From Pengzhenrongella frigida (GTDB lineage Bacteria > Actinomycetota > Actinomycetes > Actinomycetales > Cellulomonadaceae), in assembly GCF_004168625.1 (NCBI RefSeq), contig NZ_SDWW01000027.1, forward strand, positions 1 to 59,496: DNA of 59,496 nucleotides, given 5' to 3'. Position numbers and translations under genes: made by a program. This document shows positions 9,215 through 16,280 of the stretch, piece after piece (the stretch's first letter is position 1; the number at the start of each line of letters is the position of its first letter). The notes beneath the pieces were generated by a model. It was not told where the DNA came from and did no database searches. It worked only from the letters and a program-made list of their open reading frames with translations.

Positions 9215-9865
9215 ATGTCGGCGATCCGGAGCTGGTGGGGGCGGTACGCGCGGCACGAGCCGCGGACGCTGCTGAGGACCGGCCTGACGATCCTCGTGCT
9301 GCTCTGCGTCGCCTACCTGGGGTGGGTCCGCACCCGGACGGGCCAGATGGTCGACATCGACCTGTTCAGCCGGGCGCAGTCCGTCGACGCGGCGCTCGCG
9401 CCACCGGCGGCGCTGCTGCGCCGCGGGCTCCCGCCGGTCGGGGCGGTGGCGGTGGTCCTGCTCGGCCTTGCCGCCGTGCGTCGGGGCGCGTGGCGGGAGA
9501 CAGCGGCGGCGGGCCTCGTCGTCGTGACGTCCGTGGCACTGTCATCGCTGCTCAAGGCCACGCTCGAGCGCCCCTACCTCGGCGACCTGGGGTACGTGCA
9601 GAACACCTTCCCGTCGGGGCATGTCACCGCGACGGCGGCGCTCGCCGTGGCGGTCGTCCTCCTGTGGCCGAGGCCCCGGCCCCGCAGCGTCCCGCTGACC
9701 GCGGTCGCCGTCTGCGCGATCGCCTCCCTCGCCTCGGTCATCGGCTACGCCCACCGGCCGAGCGACACCATCGGGTCCCTGCTTCTCGTGCTGCTCGTCA
9801 CGACCGCCGCTGTCGGGGTCTTCCCCGATCGCCGACCGGTGCCGGTCGAGCGCAGCGAGGTCTAG
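9215..9865 (+). CDS. PAP2-superfamily membrane phosphatase, atypical motifs
   Basis: A small integral membrane protein of 216 residues with about five hydrophobic segments. It contains NTFPSGHVTATAALA, the central PSGH motif of PAP2 (type 2 phosphatidic acid phosphatase/undecaprenyl pyrophosphatase-like) enzymes. The other two motifs are partial. KATLERPY has Lys and one Arg-Pro but not the canonical K-x6-RP spacing. In ASVIGYAHRPSDT the His and Asp of S-R-x5-H-x3-D are present, but the Arg position is Ser. ATG 9215 has a strong GGGGGAGG. The stop TAG shares the palindrome CTAG with the stop of the convergent nucleotidyltransferase gene (4-bp overlap). A role in lipid-carrier pyrophosphate recycling is plausible given the glycan context, but activity is uncertain. 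Confidence 0.85.
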   Translation: MSAIRSWWGRYARHEPRTLLRTGLTILVLLCVAYLGWVRTRTGQMVDIDLFSRAQSVDAALAPPAALLRRGLPPVGAVAVVLLGLAAVRRGAWRETAAAGLVVVTSVALSSLLKATLERPYLGDLGYVQNTFPSGHVTATAALAVAVVLLWPRPRPRSVPLTAVAVCAIASLASVIGYAHRPSDTIGSLLLVLLVTTAAVGVFPDRRPVPVERSEV

Positions 9866-11019
9866 CGGGCGCCCCCGGCCACCCACTGCAGGTACCGGGC
9901 GCGCGCCCCGGCGTCGGGCACATCCAGTCGCAGCGGCCGTCCCGGGCTGCGCCGTCGACGCTCGCGCGCCTCGATCCGCCGGGCCTCGACCTGCGAGCGG
10001 AGCAGCACCGCGGCGCTGGTCGGCAGCGATCGGCGGGCGCTGCGGTAGACCGCGCCGCTCAGGTGCGGATCGCCCGGGAGCCCGGGGAACCGGACCCGGG
10101 CGTCGGTGCGGCGCGCCAGCTCGCCCCAGGCTCCCGGTCCAGGGCCCACCGCGCGGAACGAGGTCCCCACGCTCCCGCCAAGGGTTCGCTGGACCCGATC
10201 CAGGATCATCCCGAGCGGCACCTCGAGGCGCATCGCCCGCGCCCGCCGCGCGATCGTGTCCCAGTCCACCGTCGGGCCGACGGCGGCGTAGTGCAGGTCC
10301 GCGAGCCACATGAGCCTGGTCGCACCCTCCTGGGCCGCGTGGAAGGCCAGGTGCACGAGGGTGTCCTCCGGGTCGAGCACGCCGACGTCGAAGCCCTGCG
10401 GCAGCGGCACGCGCCGCGACCGGGCCAGCATTCCCGGGACGTCGGTGCGAAACCCCCGCCGGAGGCGCGGCGCGACGGCGATGTCCCAGTGGAGGTCGAC
10501 GGGCGTCCCGTTCGGGGCGAGCAACGTCAGCTCCGCGCGCCGGGAGCGCTCGAGCAGCGGCCAGTTCCGATCGAGCAGCCGCAGGCCCGCCTCCGCAAGG
10601 ACCGACATCGCGCGGGCGAACTCGCCCCGATCGACCAGGAGGTCGAGATCGAAGTACTCGCGCATGTCGACGGACGGCCAGATGAGCTCGGCCGCGACCG
10701 GCCCCTTGATCGCGACCCACCCGATGCCCGCGGCGTCGAGCGCGGTCGCGATGATCCGAAGGTCGGCGACGGCTCGCATGTGCCGGGCGATCTGGGCGTG
10801 CCTCGCCGGGGCGAGCACCCGCGACCATTCGGCCGGGACCTGCGCGGCCGAGGCGAGCGCACGCGCCACGGCCGGCGCCACGCGATGCAGGCTCGAGGCC
10901 TCGAGCACGTCGGCCGCGGCGTACCCGCTGAGCTCCGGCCCGACCTCCGTCAGGGTGCGCCCGAGCGCGCTGTCGACGAGCAGCCGGGAAAGCGGTCGCA
11001 GACCGGTCGCATCGGCCAT
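9862..11019 (-). CDS. Nucleotidyltransferase family protein (NTP_transf_5), putative lasso peptide tailoring enzyme
   Basis: A protein of 385 residues. It has a helical N-terminal part, then GWVAIKGPVAAELIWP and MREYFDLDLLVDRGEFARA, the KG and D-x-D-L-L-V motifs of the nucleotidyltransferase fold (PF14907-type). A long helical C-terminal part ends in a basic tail. This family often accompanies lasso peptide clusters that also contain an HprK-like kinase. The pseudomycoidin cluster has such a member, reported to modify the peptide further after phosphorylation. The context here is the same: it lies next to the ABC exporter and the kinase/B2/cyclase/precursor operon. ATG 11019 has AGGGGGA five bases upstream. 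The assignment as a tailoring enzyme of this lasso peptide is inferred from neighbourhood. Confidence 0.8.
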   Translation of the reverse strand: MADATGLRPLSRLLVDSALGRTLTEVGPELSGYAAADVLEASSLHRVAPAVARALASAAQVPAEWSRVLAPARHAQIARHMRAVADLRIIATALDAAGIGWVAIKGPVAAELIWPSVDMREYFDLDLLVDRGEFARAMSVLAEAGLRLLDRNWPLLERSRRAELTLLAPNGTPVDLHWDIAVAPRLRRGFRTDVPGMLARSRRVPLPQGFDVGVLDPEDTLVHLAFHAAQEGATRLMWLADLHYAAVGPTVDWDTIARRARAMRLEVPLGMILDRVQRTLGGSVGTSFRAVGPGPGAWGELARRTDARVRFPGLPGDPHLSGAVYRSARRSLPTSAAVLLRSQVEARRIEARERRRRSPGRPLRLDVPDAGARARYLQWVAGGAR

Positions 11020-11073
11020 CTGGGTCCCCCTTCGGCGCAGGTCACCAGCACCGTCCGCATGGCTTGGTTGAAT

Positions 11074-11103
11074 GTACCGACTGCGCACGCTGGCGTGCGG
11101 TAC
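11074..11103. promoter_or_regulatory. Interrupted inverted repeat in the divergent promoter region of the lasso nucleotidyltransferase and exporter genes
   Basis: The 104-bp gap between the two divergent starts holds GTACCG (11074-11079) and its complement CGGTAC (11098-11103), with an inner GCACGC/GCGTGC pair between them. This is an operator-like dyad placed to control both genes. No regulator gene is visible nearby, and the assignment rests on symmetry and position only. Confidence 0.3.
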
Positions 11104-11123
11104 TTGGGGGGAAAGGTACTGCG

Positions 11124-13037
11124 ATGACCTGGACGCGCACCGGCTCTCGGACCACGCCCGCAGGGGTGGCGCAGCCCCCGGGCCCGACGCAGCCCCAGCC
11201 CCAGCCCCAGCCCCAGCGCAAGTCGTTCGGCAACCTCGTCCGGCTCGTGCGGGCCAGCCTCGCGCTCGTCTGGTCGTCCGGGCCCCGGCTGTTCCTCGGG
11301 CTGCTCGCGCTCCAGGCCATGGTGGCCGGCGCACTGGCCGGGCAGATCCTCGCGGTCCAGCACCTGCTGACGGCGATCCTCGAGGTCGCCGACGACGCGC
11401 AGGCCATCTCGGAGATCGTCGCTCCCGTGCTGCTCCTCGCCGGGCTGACCGCGCTGACGTCGATCGCGGGTGGCCTCCAGGGGCATCTCCAACGGGTCCT
11501 GGGTGAGAACGTGGCCCGCGCGATGTGGCGACGCGTGCTCGACGTGGCGACCGCCGTGGACCTGCGTCACTTCGAGTCCTCGGACTTCCACAACCAGCTC
11601 GAGCGGGTGCAGTCGAGCGCGCTGACCCGCCCGTACCAGGTGTCCCAGGGACTGATCACGCTGGTGGGCTCCCTGCTGGCGGGCATCGGTGTCGGCGTCG
11701 CCCTGGCGGGAATCTCGCCCCTGCTGCTTCCCCTCCTCGTCGTGGGGGGACTGCCCCTGCTGCTCACCAGCCGCCAGGAGAGCAGGCTGGAGTTCGCGTT
11801 CGCCGTGTCCCAGACGCCCACCCTGCGGCTGCGCACCTACCTGACCCTCCTGCAGACGGGCCGCGACGAGGCCAAGGAGGTTCGCGCCTTCGGTCTGGCG
11901 CCGTGGCTGCGCGGGCGCTTCGACGCGGTCTACGAGGAGTACCTGGCGGAGCTGTCCACCCACGTGCGTCGCCGGTCGCGACTCACGGCGGTGGGCAACA
12001 TCGGCTCCGCCGTCGTGCTGGCCGCGATCCTGCTCGTGCTCGTCTGGCTGATCGGCGAGGGCGCGGTCGGGGTCGCCGGGGCGGGCGCCGCGATCGTCGC
12101 GATCCGCATGCTCGCCAGCCAGGTGCAAGGCGTGTTCGGGGGGGTGCGTCAGATCTTCGAGTCCGGGCTGTTCCTCGCCGACCTGGACGTGTTCCTCGCG
12201 CTGGGGGCCGCCCAGACCCCGCCGGAGGCGCGCGGACCGGCGGCGCCGACGTCGTTCGGCTCGATCACCGCGCGCGACCTCGTCTTCACCTACCCGGGGG
12301 CGGCCGCCCCCGCCCTGGACGGTGTGTCCATCGATCTGCGGGCCGGCGAGGTCATCGCCCTGGTCGGCGAGAACGGCTCCGGGAAGACCACGCTGGCCAA
12401 GGTGCTCGCCGGGCTCTACGACCCCGACGCGGGGGCGGTGGCCTGGGACGGTTCCGACCTGCGGGAGTTCGACCGCGGTTCGCTCCGCGCCCGCATCACA
12501 GTCGTGTTCCAGGACTTCGTGCAGTACGCCCTGACCGCCACGCAGAACATCGCGGTGGGCCGAGCCGACGATCCGGTGGATCCCGAACGGGTGCAGGCGG
12601 CGGCGCGGGCAGCCGGTGCGGACCGCTTCCTCGCCGGGCTGCCCCACGGCTACGACACGATCCTGTCGCGGCTGTTCGTCGGCGGACAGGAGCTGTCGGG
12701 GGGGCAGTGGCAGCGGGTGGCCCTCGCCCGCGCGTTCTACCGGGACGCGCCCCTGATGATCCTGGACGAGCCCTCCGCCTCGCTCGATCCACGGGCCGAG
12801 CATGAGCTGTTCGCCAACCTGCGGACCGTCCTCGGTGGTCGCACGGCGCTGTTCATCTCGCATCGGTTCTCGACCGTGCGCGGCGCGGATCGGATCTACG
12901 TCCTCAAGGAGGGCCGGGTGGTCGAGCACGGCACGCACCTCGAGCTGCTGCGCCGCGGCGGGCACTACGCCGAGCTCCACGCGCTCCAGGCCGAGGCGTA
13001 CGTCGCGGCGGGTGAGGCCACCCCGTCGGGTCAGTGA
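11124..13037 (+). CDS. ABC transporter with fused membrane and ATPase domains, putative lasso peptide exporter (D protein)
   Basis: A 637-residue half-transporter that probably exports and gives immunity to the mature lasso peptide. After a short Pro/Gln tail (four QP repeats near residues 25-33) come six predicted membrane helices (about 45-330). The nucleotide-binding domain follows with Walker A GENGSGKTT, signature LSGGQWQRVALARAF, Walker B LMILDEPSASLD and an H-loop His in LFISHRFST. There is no C39 peptidase domain, which fits lasso systems where a separate B2 protease removes the leader. ATG 11124 follows GGGGGGAAAGG. The gene converges on the kinase gene with a 7-bp overlap of their ends (13031-13037). 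Substrate assignment is by neighbourhood. Confidence 0.9.
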   Translation: MTWTRTGSRTTPAGVAQPPGPTQPQPQPQPQRKSFGNLVRLVRASLALVWSSGPRLFLGLLALQAMVAGALAGQILAVQHLLTAILEVADDAQAISEIVAPVLLLAGLTALTSIAGGLQGHLQRVLGENVARAMWRRVLDVATAVDLRHFESSDFHNQLERVQSSALTRPYQVSQGLITLVGSLLAGIGVGVALAGISPLLLPLLVVGGLPLLLTSRQESRLEFAFAVSQTPTLRLRTYLTLLQTGRDEAKEVRAFGLAPWLRGRFDAVYEEYLAELSTHVRRRSRLTAVGNIGSAVVLAAILLVLVWLIGEGAVGVAGAGAAIVAIRMLASQVQGVFGGVRQIFESGLFLADLDVFLALGAAQTPPEARGPAAPTSFGSITARDLVFTYPGAAAPALDGVSIDLRAGEVIALVGENGSGKTTLAKVLAGLYDPDAGAVAWDGSDLREFDRGSLRARITVVFQDFVQYALTATQNIAVGRADDPVDPERVQAAARAAGADRFLAGLPHGYDTILSRLFVGGQELSGGQWQRVALARAFYRDAPLMILDEPSASLDPRAEHELFANLRTVLGGRTALFISHRFSTVRGADRIYVLKEGRVVEHGTHLELLRRGGHYAELHALQAEAYVAAGEATPSGQ

Positions 13038-13996
13038 GCGGGGACGCCCCCGACGACCTCGGACACGGCGTCGAGGAGCTGGCCGACCAGGCCGGGCTGG
13101 AACGGCGGGCCCCACGGCACCCGGGCGACGACCACCGGGATGCGCCGCACCAGCGCGCCCGTCAGCTCGAACTGGTTCTGGAGCACCCCCTGGTCCTGCC
13201 AGCCCAAGATCCGAGGGAAGCCGAGCAGCGCGAACAGCGCCTCTCGCGTACCCAGCTGCTCGATGACGACCCGGTCGAGCCCCGGGCTGGGCTGCGGGAT
13301 CACGAGCGCCCGCAGCGGCAGGCGGTCCCGCGCACCGTCGGAGAGCCGGAGCACCTGCCGGGCGTCAGCACTCGTGCGACGTCCGGGGACGTGCGAGTCG
13401 AAGCGCTCGGCCAGCGAGTCCGCCCCCTTGCGCAGGCGGATCTCCGTGGCACCGAGCCTGGCGACGGGCACGGTCGTGACGTCGTCGATGCGCAGCACGT
13501 CGTCCGTGATGAGGCGAGCGCCGTCGGAGCAGAGCAACGCCGCCATGGTCGACTTGCCCATGCCGGAGTTGCCGACGAACGCCAGCGCATGATCGCCCAG
13601 ATCCACCGCGCTCGCGTGCAGCACGAGGTGCGAGCGCCGGTACAGCAGGAACGCGAGGCTCGCACCGGTGGTCAGCACCTTCTCGATCCCGGGCTCCGCA
13701 CCGGGGGCGCGACGCACGGTCATCTCATCGAGGCCGCGACTCACCACGACGTCGCACGACCCGTGGAACCTCAGCAGGGCTGACCCGTCCGGCCGCTCGA
13801 CCATGGTGTAGTACTTCTGGTCCCCCACGCCGTACCGCACGAGGCATCGACCGTCCAGCGGCTCCGCCGGGACGTCGACCTCGGGCCCGACGCGAACGCG
13901 CACGTCGACCGGTGCCCGGGCCGGGCTCGGACGATCCTGGTTCAGCTCCAGGTCGGAGTGGATCGTGAGGCCGTAGAGCAGCTGTGCGGCGTTCAT
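13031..13996 (-). CDS. HPr kinase/phosphorylase-like protein, putative lasso precursor kinase
   Basis: A protein of 321 residues. Its C-terminal two thirds match the HprK fold: HLVLHASAVDLGDHALAFVG followed by P-loop GNSGMGKST, then LITDDVLRI as the Asp-containing strand. The N-terminal HPr kinase regulatory domain is replaced by an unrelated beta-rich segment, so this is not a sugar-transport regulator. In the paeninodin family a kinase of this type phosphorylates the C-terminal Ser of the lasso precursor. The precursor encoded at 15706..15831 here also ends in Ser, which supports the same role. ATG 13996 overlaps the B2 stop as ATGA, so the two are translationally coupled within the A-C-B2-K transcription unit. 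Confidence 0.85.
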   Translation of the reverse strand: MNAAQLLYGLTIHSDLELNQDRPSPARAPVDVRVRVGPEVDVPAEPLDGRCLVRYGVGDQKYYTMVERPDGSALLRFHGSCDVVVSRGLDEMTVRRAPGAEPGIEKVLTTGASLAFLLYRRSHLVLHASAVDLGDHALAFVGNSGMGKSTMAALLCSDGARLITDDVLRIDDVTTVPVARLGATEIRLRKGADSLAERFDSHVPGRRTSADARQVLRLSDGARDRLPLRALVIPQPSPGLDRVVIEQLGTREALFALLGFPRILGWQDQGVLQNQFELTGALVRRIPVVVARVPWGPPFQPGLVGQLLDAVSEVVGGVPAH

Positions 13997-14499
13997 CCTG
14001 TGAGCGTTCCCTTCATGGTCGGCACGACGGCGGTGAACCGCGCCGAGCCCGTCGGATCCAGATTGACGCCGTCGGCCACCAGCCACGCGTGGGCGGTGAC
14101 GCGACCGTCGGACTTGGCGACCCCGATGTGCAGCACGGGCGCGTACGGGCGCAGCACGTGCCCCACCAGGAGCGCTCGCCGCAGGCACGTGTCCGCGAAC
14201 GGCCCCCGGCGCAGGATGCGGTGGGCATCGAGCACCCCCTGGCGCTCCACAGCCGTCAGCGGCAGCGTCGTTCCCGGGGGCGATGCCTCCTCGGGGAGCG
14301 ATGCGCCACCCTGAGCGGGGCCGTCCGCCGCAGGGCCGTCGCCCAGGGTGACCCCGACGAACCGCACGAGCCGGGGCAGCGGTGCGACGCGCAGACCGAC
14401 CTCGATCAGGACCGACCAGAGGGCGAGGCGCACGAGCTGGACCGTGCCGCGCAGCCCGCGGCGTCTGAGCCCCCGAACGAGGCGACCGGACGCGCTCAC
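13993..14499 (-). CDS. Lasso peptide biosynthesis B2 protein (transglutaminase-like leader peptidase)
   Basis: A protein of 168 residues of the Transglut_core3 type, the cysteine protease that cuts the leader from a lasso precursor. The catalytic triad is visible: Cys in FADTCLRRALLVGHVLRP, His in VTAHAWLVADG and Asp in VNLDPTG. The segment LHIGVAKSDGRVTAHAW is the usual family signature. The middle contains an acidic/Gly/Pro-rich stretch (GDGPAADGPAQGG) longer than in most members. GTG 14499 overlaps the cyclase stop as GTGA and has GGAG seven bases upstream. The B1 partner (PqqD-like) is encoded separately at 16016, the split arrangement usual in actinobacteria and firmicutes. Confidence 0.9.
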   Translation of the reverse strand: MSASGRLVRGLRRRGLRGTVQLVRLALWSVLIEVGLRVAPLPRLVRFVGVTLGDGPAADGPAQGGASLPEEASPPGTTLPLTAVERQGVLDAHRILRRGPFADTCLRRALLVGHVLRPYAPVLHIGVAKSDGRVTAHAWLVADGVNLDPTGSARFTAVVPTMKGTLTG

Positions 14500-15686
14500 G
14501 ATCCCGCTCCCTCGCGGGCGATCCCGGCCGCCGCGAGCCACGCCGCGTGCAGGAGCAGGGCGGGGGCGCCGGAGGGTCGCTCACCCAGCCAGTGCGCGCG
14601 CAGGGCGTCGACGCGCACGAGGCGCGGATCCAGGCCCGCGCCGTCCCACGACCGGACGAACTCCCGCTCGATCTCACCGAACCGGGAGGCGCTGAACGAC
14701 GCCTTCGTCGAGCGCGACAGCACGGGTTCCGGGAGCAGGTCCCCGAAGAGCACCCGCATGAGGTCGGTGCGGCCGCAGTAGCCCCAGGCGCCGCCGGCGC
14801 GGGCGAGCGCGGCGAGGAAGCGCGGCTCCTCCAACGGGTGGCGCACCCGGACGGAGTGCTCCCGGGCGAGCACGCCCAGGTTGTGCTCGAGCACGACGGT
14901 CGGGCGTCGGCGCGCGAGCGCGAGCGTCGCCGCGCCCCAGTGCCACGGCGCGCGCTCCAGCCGGCGGACGGACCGAGCGTCTGCTGCGCGTCGGGCGGCC
15001 CCCCGCAACCACGGCGCCACCGCCCGGCGCCACGGCGCGGCACTCGGAAGCGCTGACCGGGACAGGTCACGTACCAGCCGTCGCCCCGGCGGGCGGTGCT
15101 CCCGCAGCAGGAGCGTCCAGGGTGTGACCCGTCGGGCCCCGAGCACCTCGTCGCCGCCCTCCCCCGTCAACACCTGCCCTCCGCGCACGAGGGCCAGGAC
15201 CGGATCCTCGAGGTGCAGCGCCGCCGGCCAGAGCAGCCCGCGGCGGGCGAGCGAGGCTTGCGCCACGGGGCCGAGCAGGCTCGAGTCGTCGTCGGCGCGT
15301 ACGACGATCCGCTCGGTGATCCGCAGGTGCTCGAGGACCATCGTCTGCCACGAGGACTCGTCGGCCGCCGGGATCCCGGGGTAGGTCATGGTCACGGGGA
15401 CGGGCAGCGGGAGCCCCTCCCGACGCGCGACCTGCGCAGCCACGGCCAGCACGGCCGACGAGTCCCGCCCGCCGGAGAAGGTGACGAAGCAGCGGCCCGC
15501 GGTCAGTGCCTCGAGAGCTGTGGCCTCGAGTGCCGCGCGTGGGGTCAGTCCGGGACCGGTCGACCTCGCGTCGGCGCAGACGCCGAGCGGCCACGCCAGG
15601 GCGGTCTCGAGGGCGTCGAGGCGAACGAAACCCTCGCCCGGCGCCGGTCTCGGTGAGACGGCTCGCAGGGCGGGCGCCGAAGCCAC
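14496..15686 (-). CDS. Lasso peptide cyclase (asparagine synthetase-like, C protein) without the glutaminase-like N-terminal domain
   Basis: A protein of about 396 residues. It is an ATP-pyrophosphatase of the asparagine synthetase B fold, which adenylates the Asp/Glu side chain of the core and closes the macrolactam ring. VTFSGGRDSSAVLAVA is the PP-loop, at about residues 68-83. YPGIPAADESSWQ, LTGEGGDEVLG and the C-terminal STKASFSASRFG region follow the synthetase domain. Most lasso C proteins carry an additional N-terminal glutaminase-like domain of about 200 residues. Here only some 65 residues precede the PP-loop, because the precursor gene lies directly upstream. GTG 15686 is the only normal start codon between the precursor stop and the PP-loop. 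It sits at the stem-loop boundary of the hairpin at 15660..15700, so the start is uncertain. Confidence 0.85.
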   Translation of the reverse strand: MASAPALRAVSPRPAPGEGFVRLDALETALAWPLGVCADARSTGPGLTPRAALEATALEALTAGRCFVTFSGGRDSSAVLAVAAQVARREGLPLPVPVTMTYPGIPAADESSWQTMVLEHLRITERIVVRADDDSSLLGPVAQASLARRGLLWPAALHLEDPVLALVRGGQVLTGEGGDEVLGARRVTPWTLLLREHRPPGRRLVRDLSRSALPSAAPWRRAVAPWLRGAARRAADARSVRRLERAPWHWGAATLALARRRPTVVLEHNLGVLAREHSVRVRHPLEEPRFLAALARAGGAWGYCGRTDLMRVLFGDLLPEPVLSRSTKASFSASRFGEIEREFVRSWDGAGLDPRLVRVDALRAHWLGERPSGAPALLLHAAWLAAAGIAREGAGS

Positions 15687-15700
15687 CCGCCCTGCGAGCC
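15660..15700 (-). terminator. Stem-loop between lasso precursor and cyclase genes (attenuator-like)
   Basis: A perfect 15-bp stem (15660-15674 with 15686-15700) with an 11-nt loop begins 5 nt after the precursor stop codon. No U-tract follows, so it is more likely a partial terminator or an RNA-stabilising 3' end than a complete stop. Such hairpins are common between lasso A and downstream genes, where they let the precursor be made in excess. The candidate cyclase start GTG lies at the stem-loop junction. Confidence 0.7.
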
Positions 15701-15705
15701 GGGGA

Positions 15706-15831
15706 TCAAGAGACCCGGGAATCAGTACCCCAGGCGAACCACAGGAACTTGTCGTCGTTCCCGTTCCATCCCTGCGCCAGGGTGAGATCCCTGACCGACC
15801 CAACCTCGGTAATGCGGGGAGATTCGTACAT
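15706..15831 (-). CDS. Lasso peptide precursor (A peptide), 41 residues
   Basis: A small gene between the B1 gene and the cyclase. The predicted leader (residues 1-18, MYESPRITEVGSVRDLTL) has the RRE-binding pattern Tyr2-x2-Pro5-x-Ile7-x3-Gly11 and Thr17 at position -2, the hallmark of lasso leaders. The predicted core (residues 19-41) starts AQGWNGNDDKF, followed by LWFAWGTDS and a final RVS. Asp at core positions 8 and 9 could close an 8- or 9-residue ring onto Ala1. The aromatic run FLWFAW would supply bulky plugs. Paeninodin also starts with Ala, uses position 9 and ends in Ser. Core Gly3 is an alternative first residue but would place Thr at -4. A weak AGGG precedes ATG 15831. A hairpin follows the stop. 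Strong by pattern and context; the exact ring is inferred. Confidence 0.88.
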   Translation of the reverse strand: MYESPRITEVGSVRDLTLAQGWNGNDDKFLWFAWGTDSRVS

Positions 15832-15860
15832 GCCGAGCCCTACTTTCGGTCGACCGGTGA

Positions 15861-15890
15861 AGCATGACGTTCGGAGTGTTGCAGAGCCAA
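15861..15890 (-). promoter_or_regulatory. Candidate promoter of the lasso precursor operon
   Basis: Reading the minus strand, TTGGCT (15890-15885) and CATGCT (15866-15861) are separated by 18 bp and end 29 bases before the precursor ATG. They are a reasonable sigma-70-like -35/-10 pair. Position is good but the match is only moderate. Confidence 0.3.
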
Positions 15891-16015
15891 TCCGTTGATA
15901 TCGGGTCCTTTCGGGTGATTCTTCGCCATCTCCGAGAATTCACGCACACGGGACGAGCCGACGCGGTGGGATGGGTGCGGTGGCCGGGCGCCGGCCCGCA
16001 CAAGGGGGAGTTTCG

Positions 16016-16267
16016 ATGAGAATGCGCAGCGAGGGCTTGTCGTGGCAGGAGATCGACGGGGAGCTCGTCATCCTGGACCTGACCCACGCCGCCTACCTGA
16101 CGACCAACCGGTCCGGGGCGTTCCTCGCCAAGCGGCTGCAGCAGGAGAGCAGCCGGCAGCAGCTCGTCGACGCGCTCGCGACGGAGTACGAGATCGGCGA
16201 GGACCGGGCCGGCACGGACGTGGACGTCTTTCTCGCGACGCTCGCGGAGAAGCGGCTCCTCGCCTGA
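16016..16267 (+). CDS. PqqD-family peptide chaperone, lasso B1 (RRE) protein
   Basis: A protein of 83 residues with the PqqD/RiPP recognition element pattern: LSWQEIDGELVILDLTHAAYLTTNRSG followed by a helical half ending LATLAEKRLLA. B1 proteins bind the leader of the precursor and deliver it to the B2 protease. Start ATG 16016 has GGGGGAG six bases upstream. It is divergent from the precursor operon, with 184 bp between the two starts, so the gap must hold promoters for both. Length and sequence fit typical stand-alone B1 proteins. Confidence 0.9.
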   Translation: MRMRSEGLSWQEIDGELVILDLTHAAYLTTNRSGAFLAKRLQQESSRQQLVDALATEYEIGEDRAGTDVDVFLATLAEKRLLA

Positions 16268-16280
16268 GCCTGAGGTGGGG

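Noticed and set aside
9862-9865. Shared CTAG stop of two convergent genes
   Set aside because: A 4-bp convergent overlap is common in compact GC-rich genomes and carries no functional message.
11020-11123. Possible second lasso precursor in the gap before the exporter
   Set aside because: Neither strand encodes a short frame with the Y-x2-P leader pattern or a Thr followed by a ring-forming core.
14496-15803. Cyclase start at the upstream TTG (15803)
   Set aside because: It would place about 40 extra codons out of frame over the precursor gene with no family similarity; GTG 15686 is preferred although its hairpin position leaves doubt.
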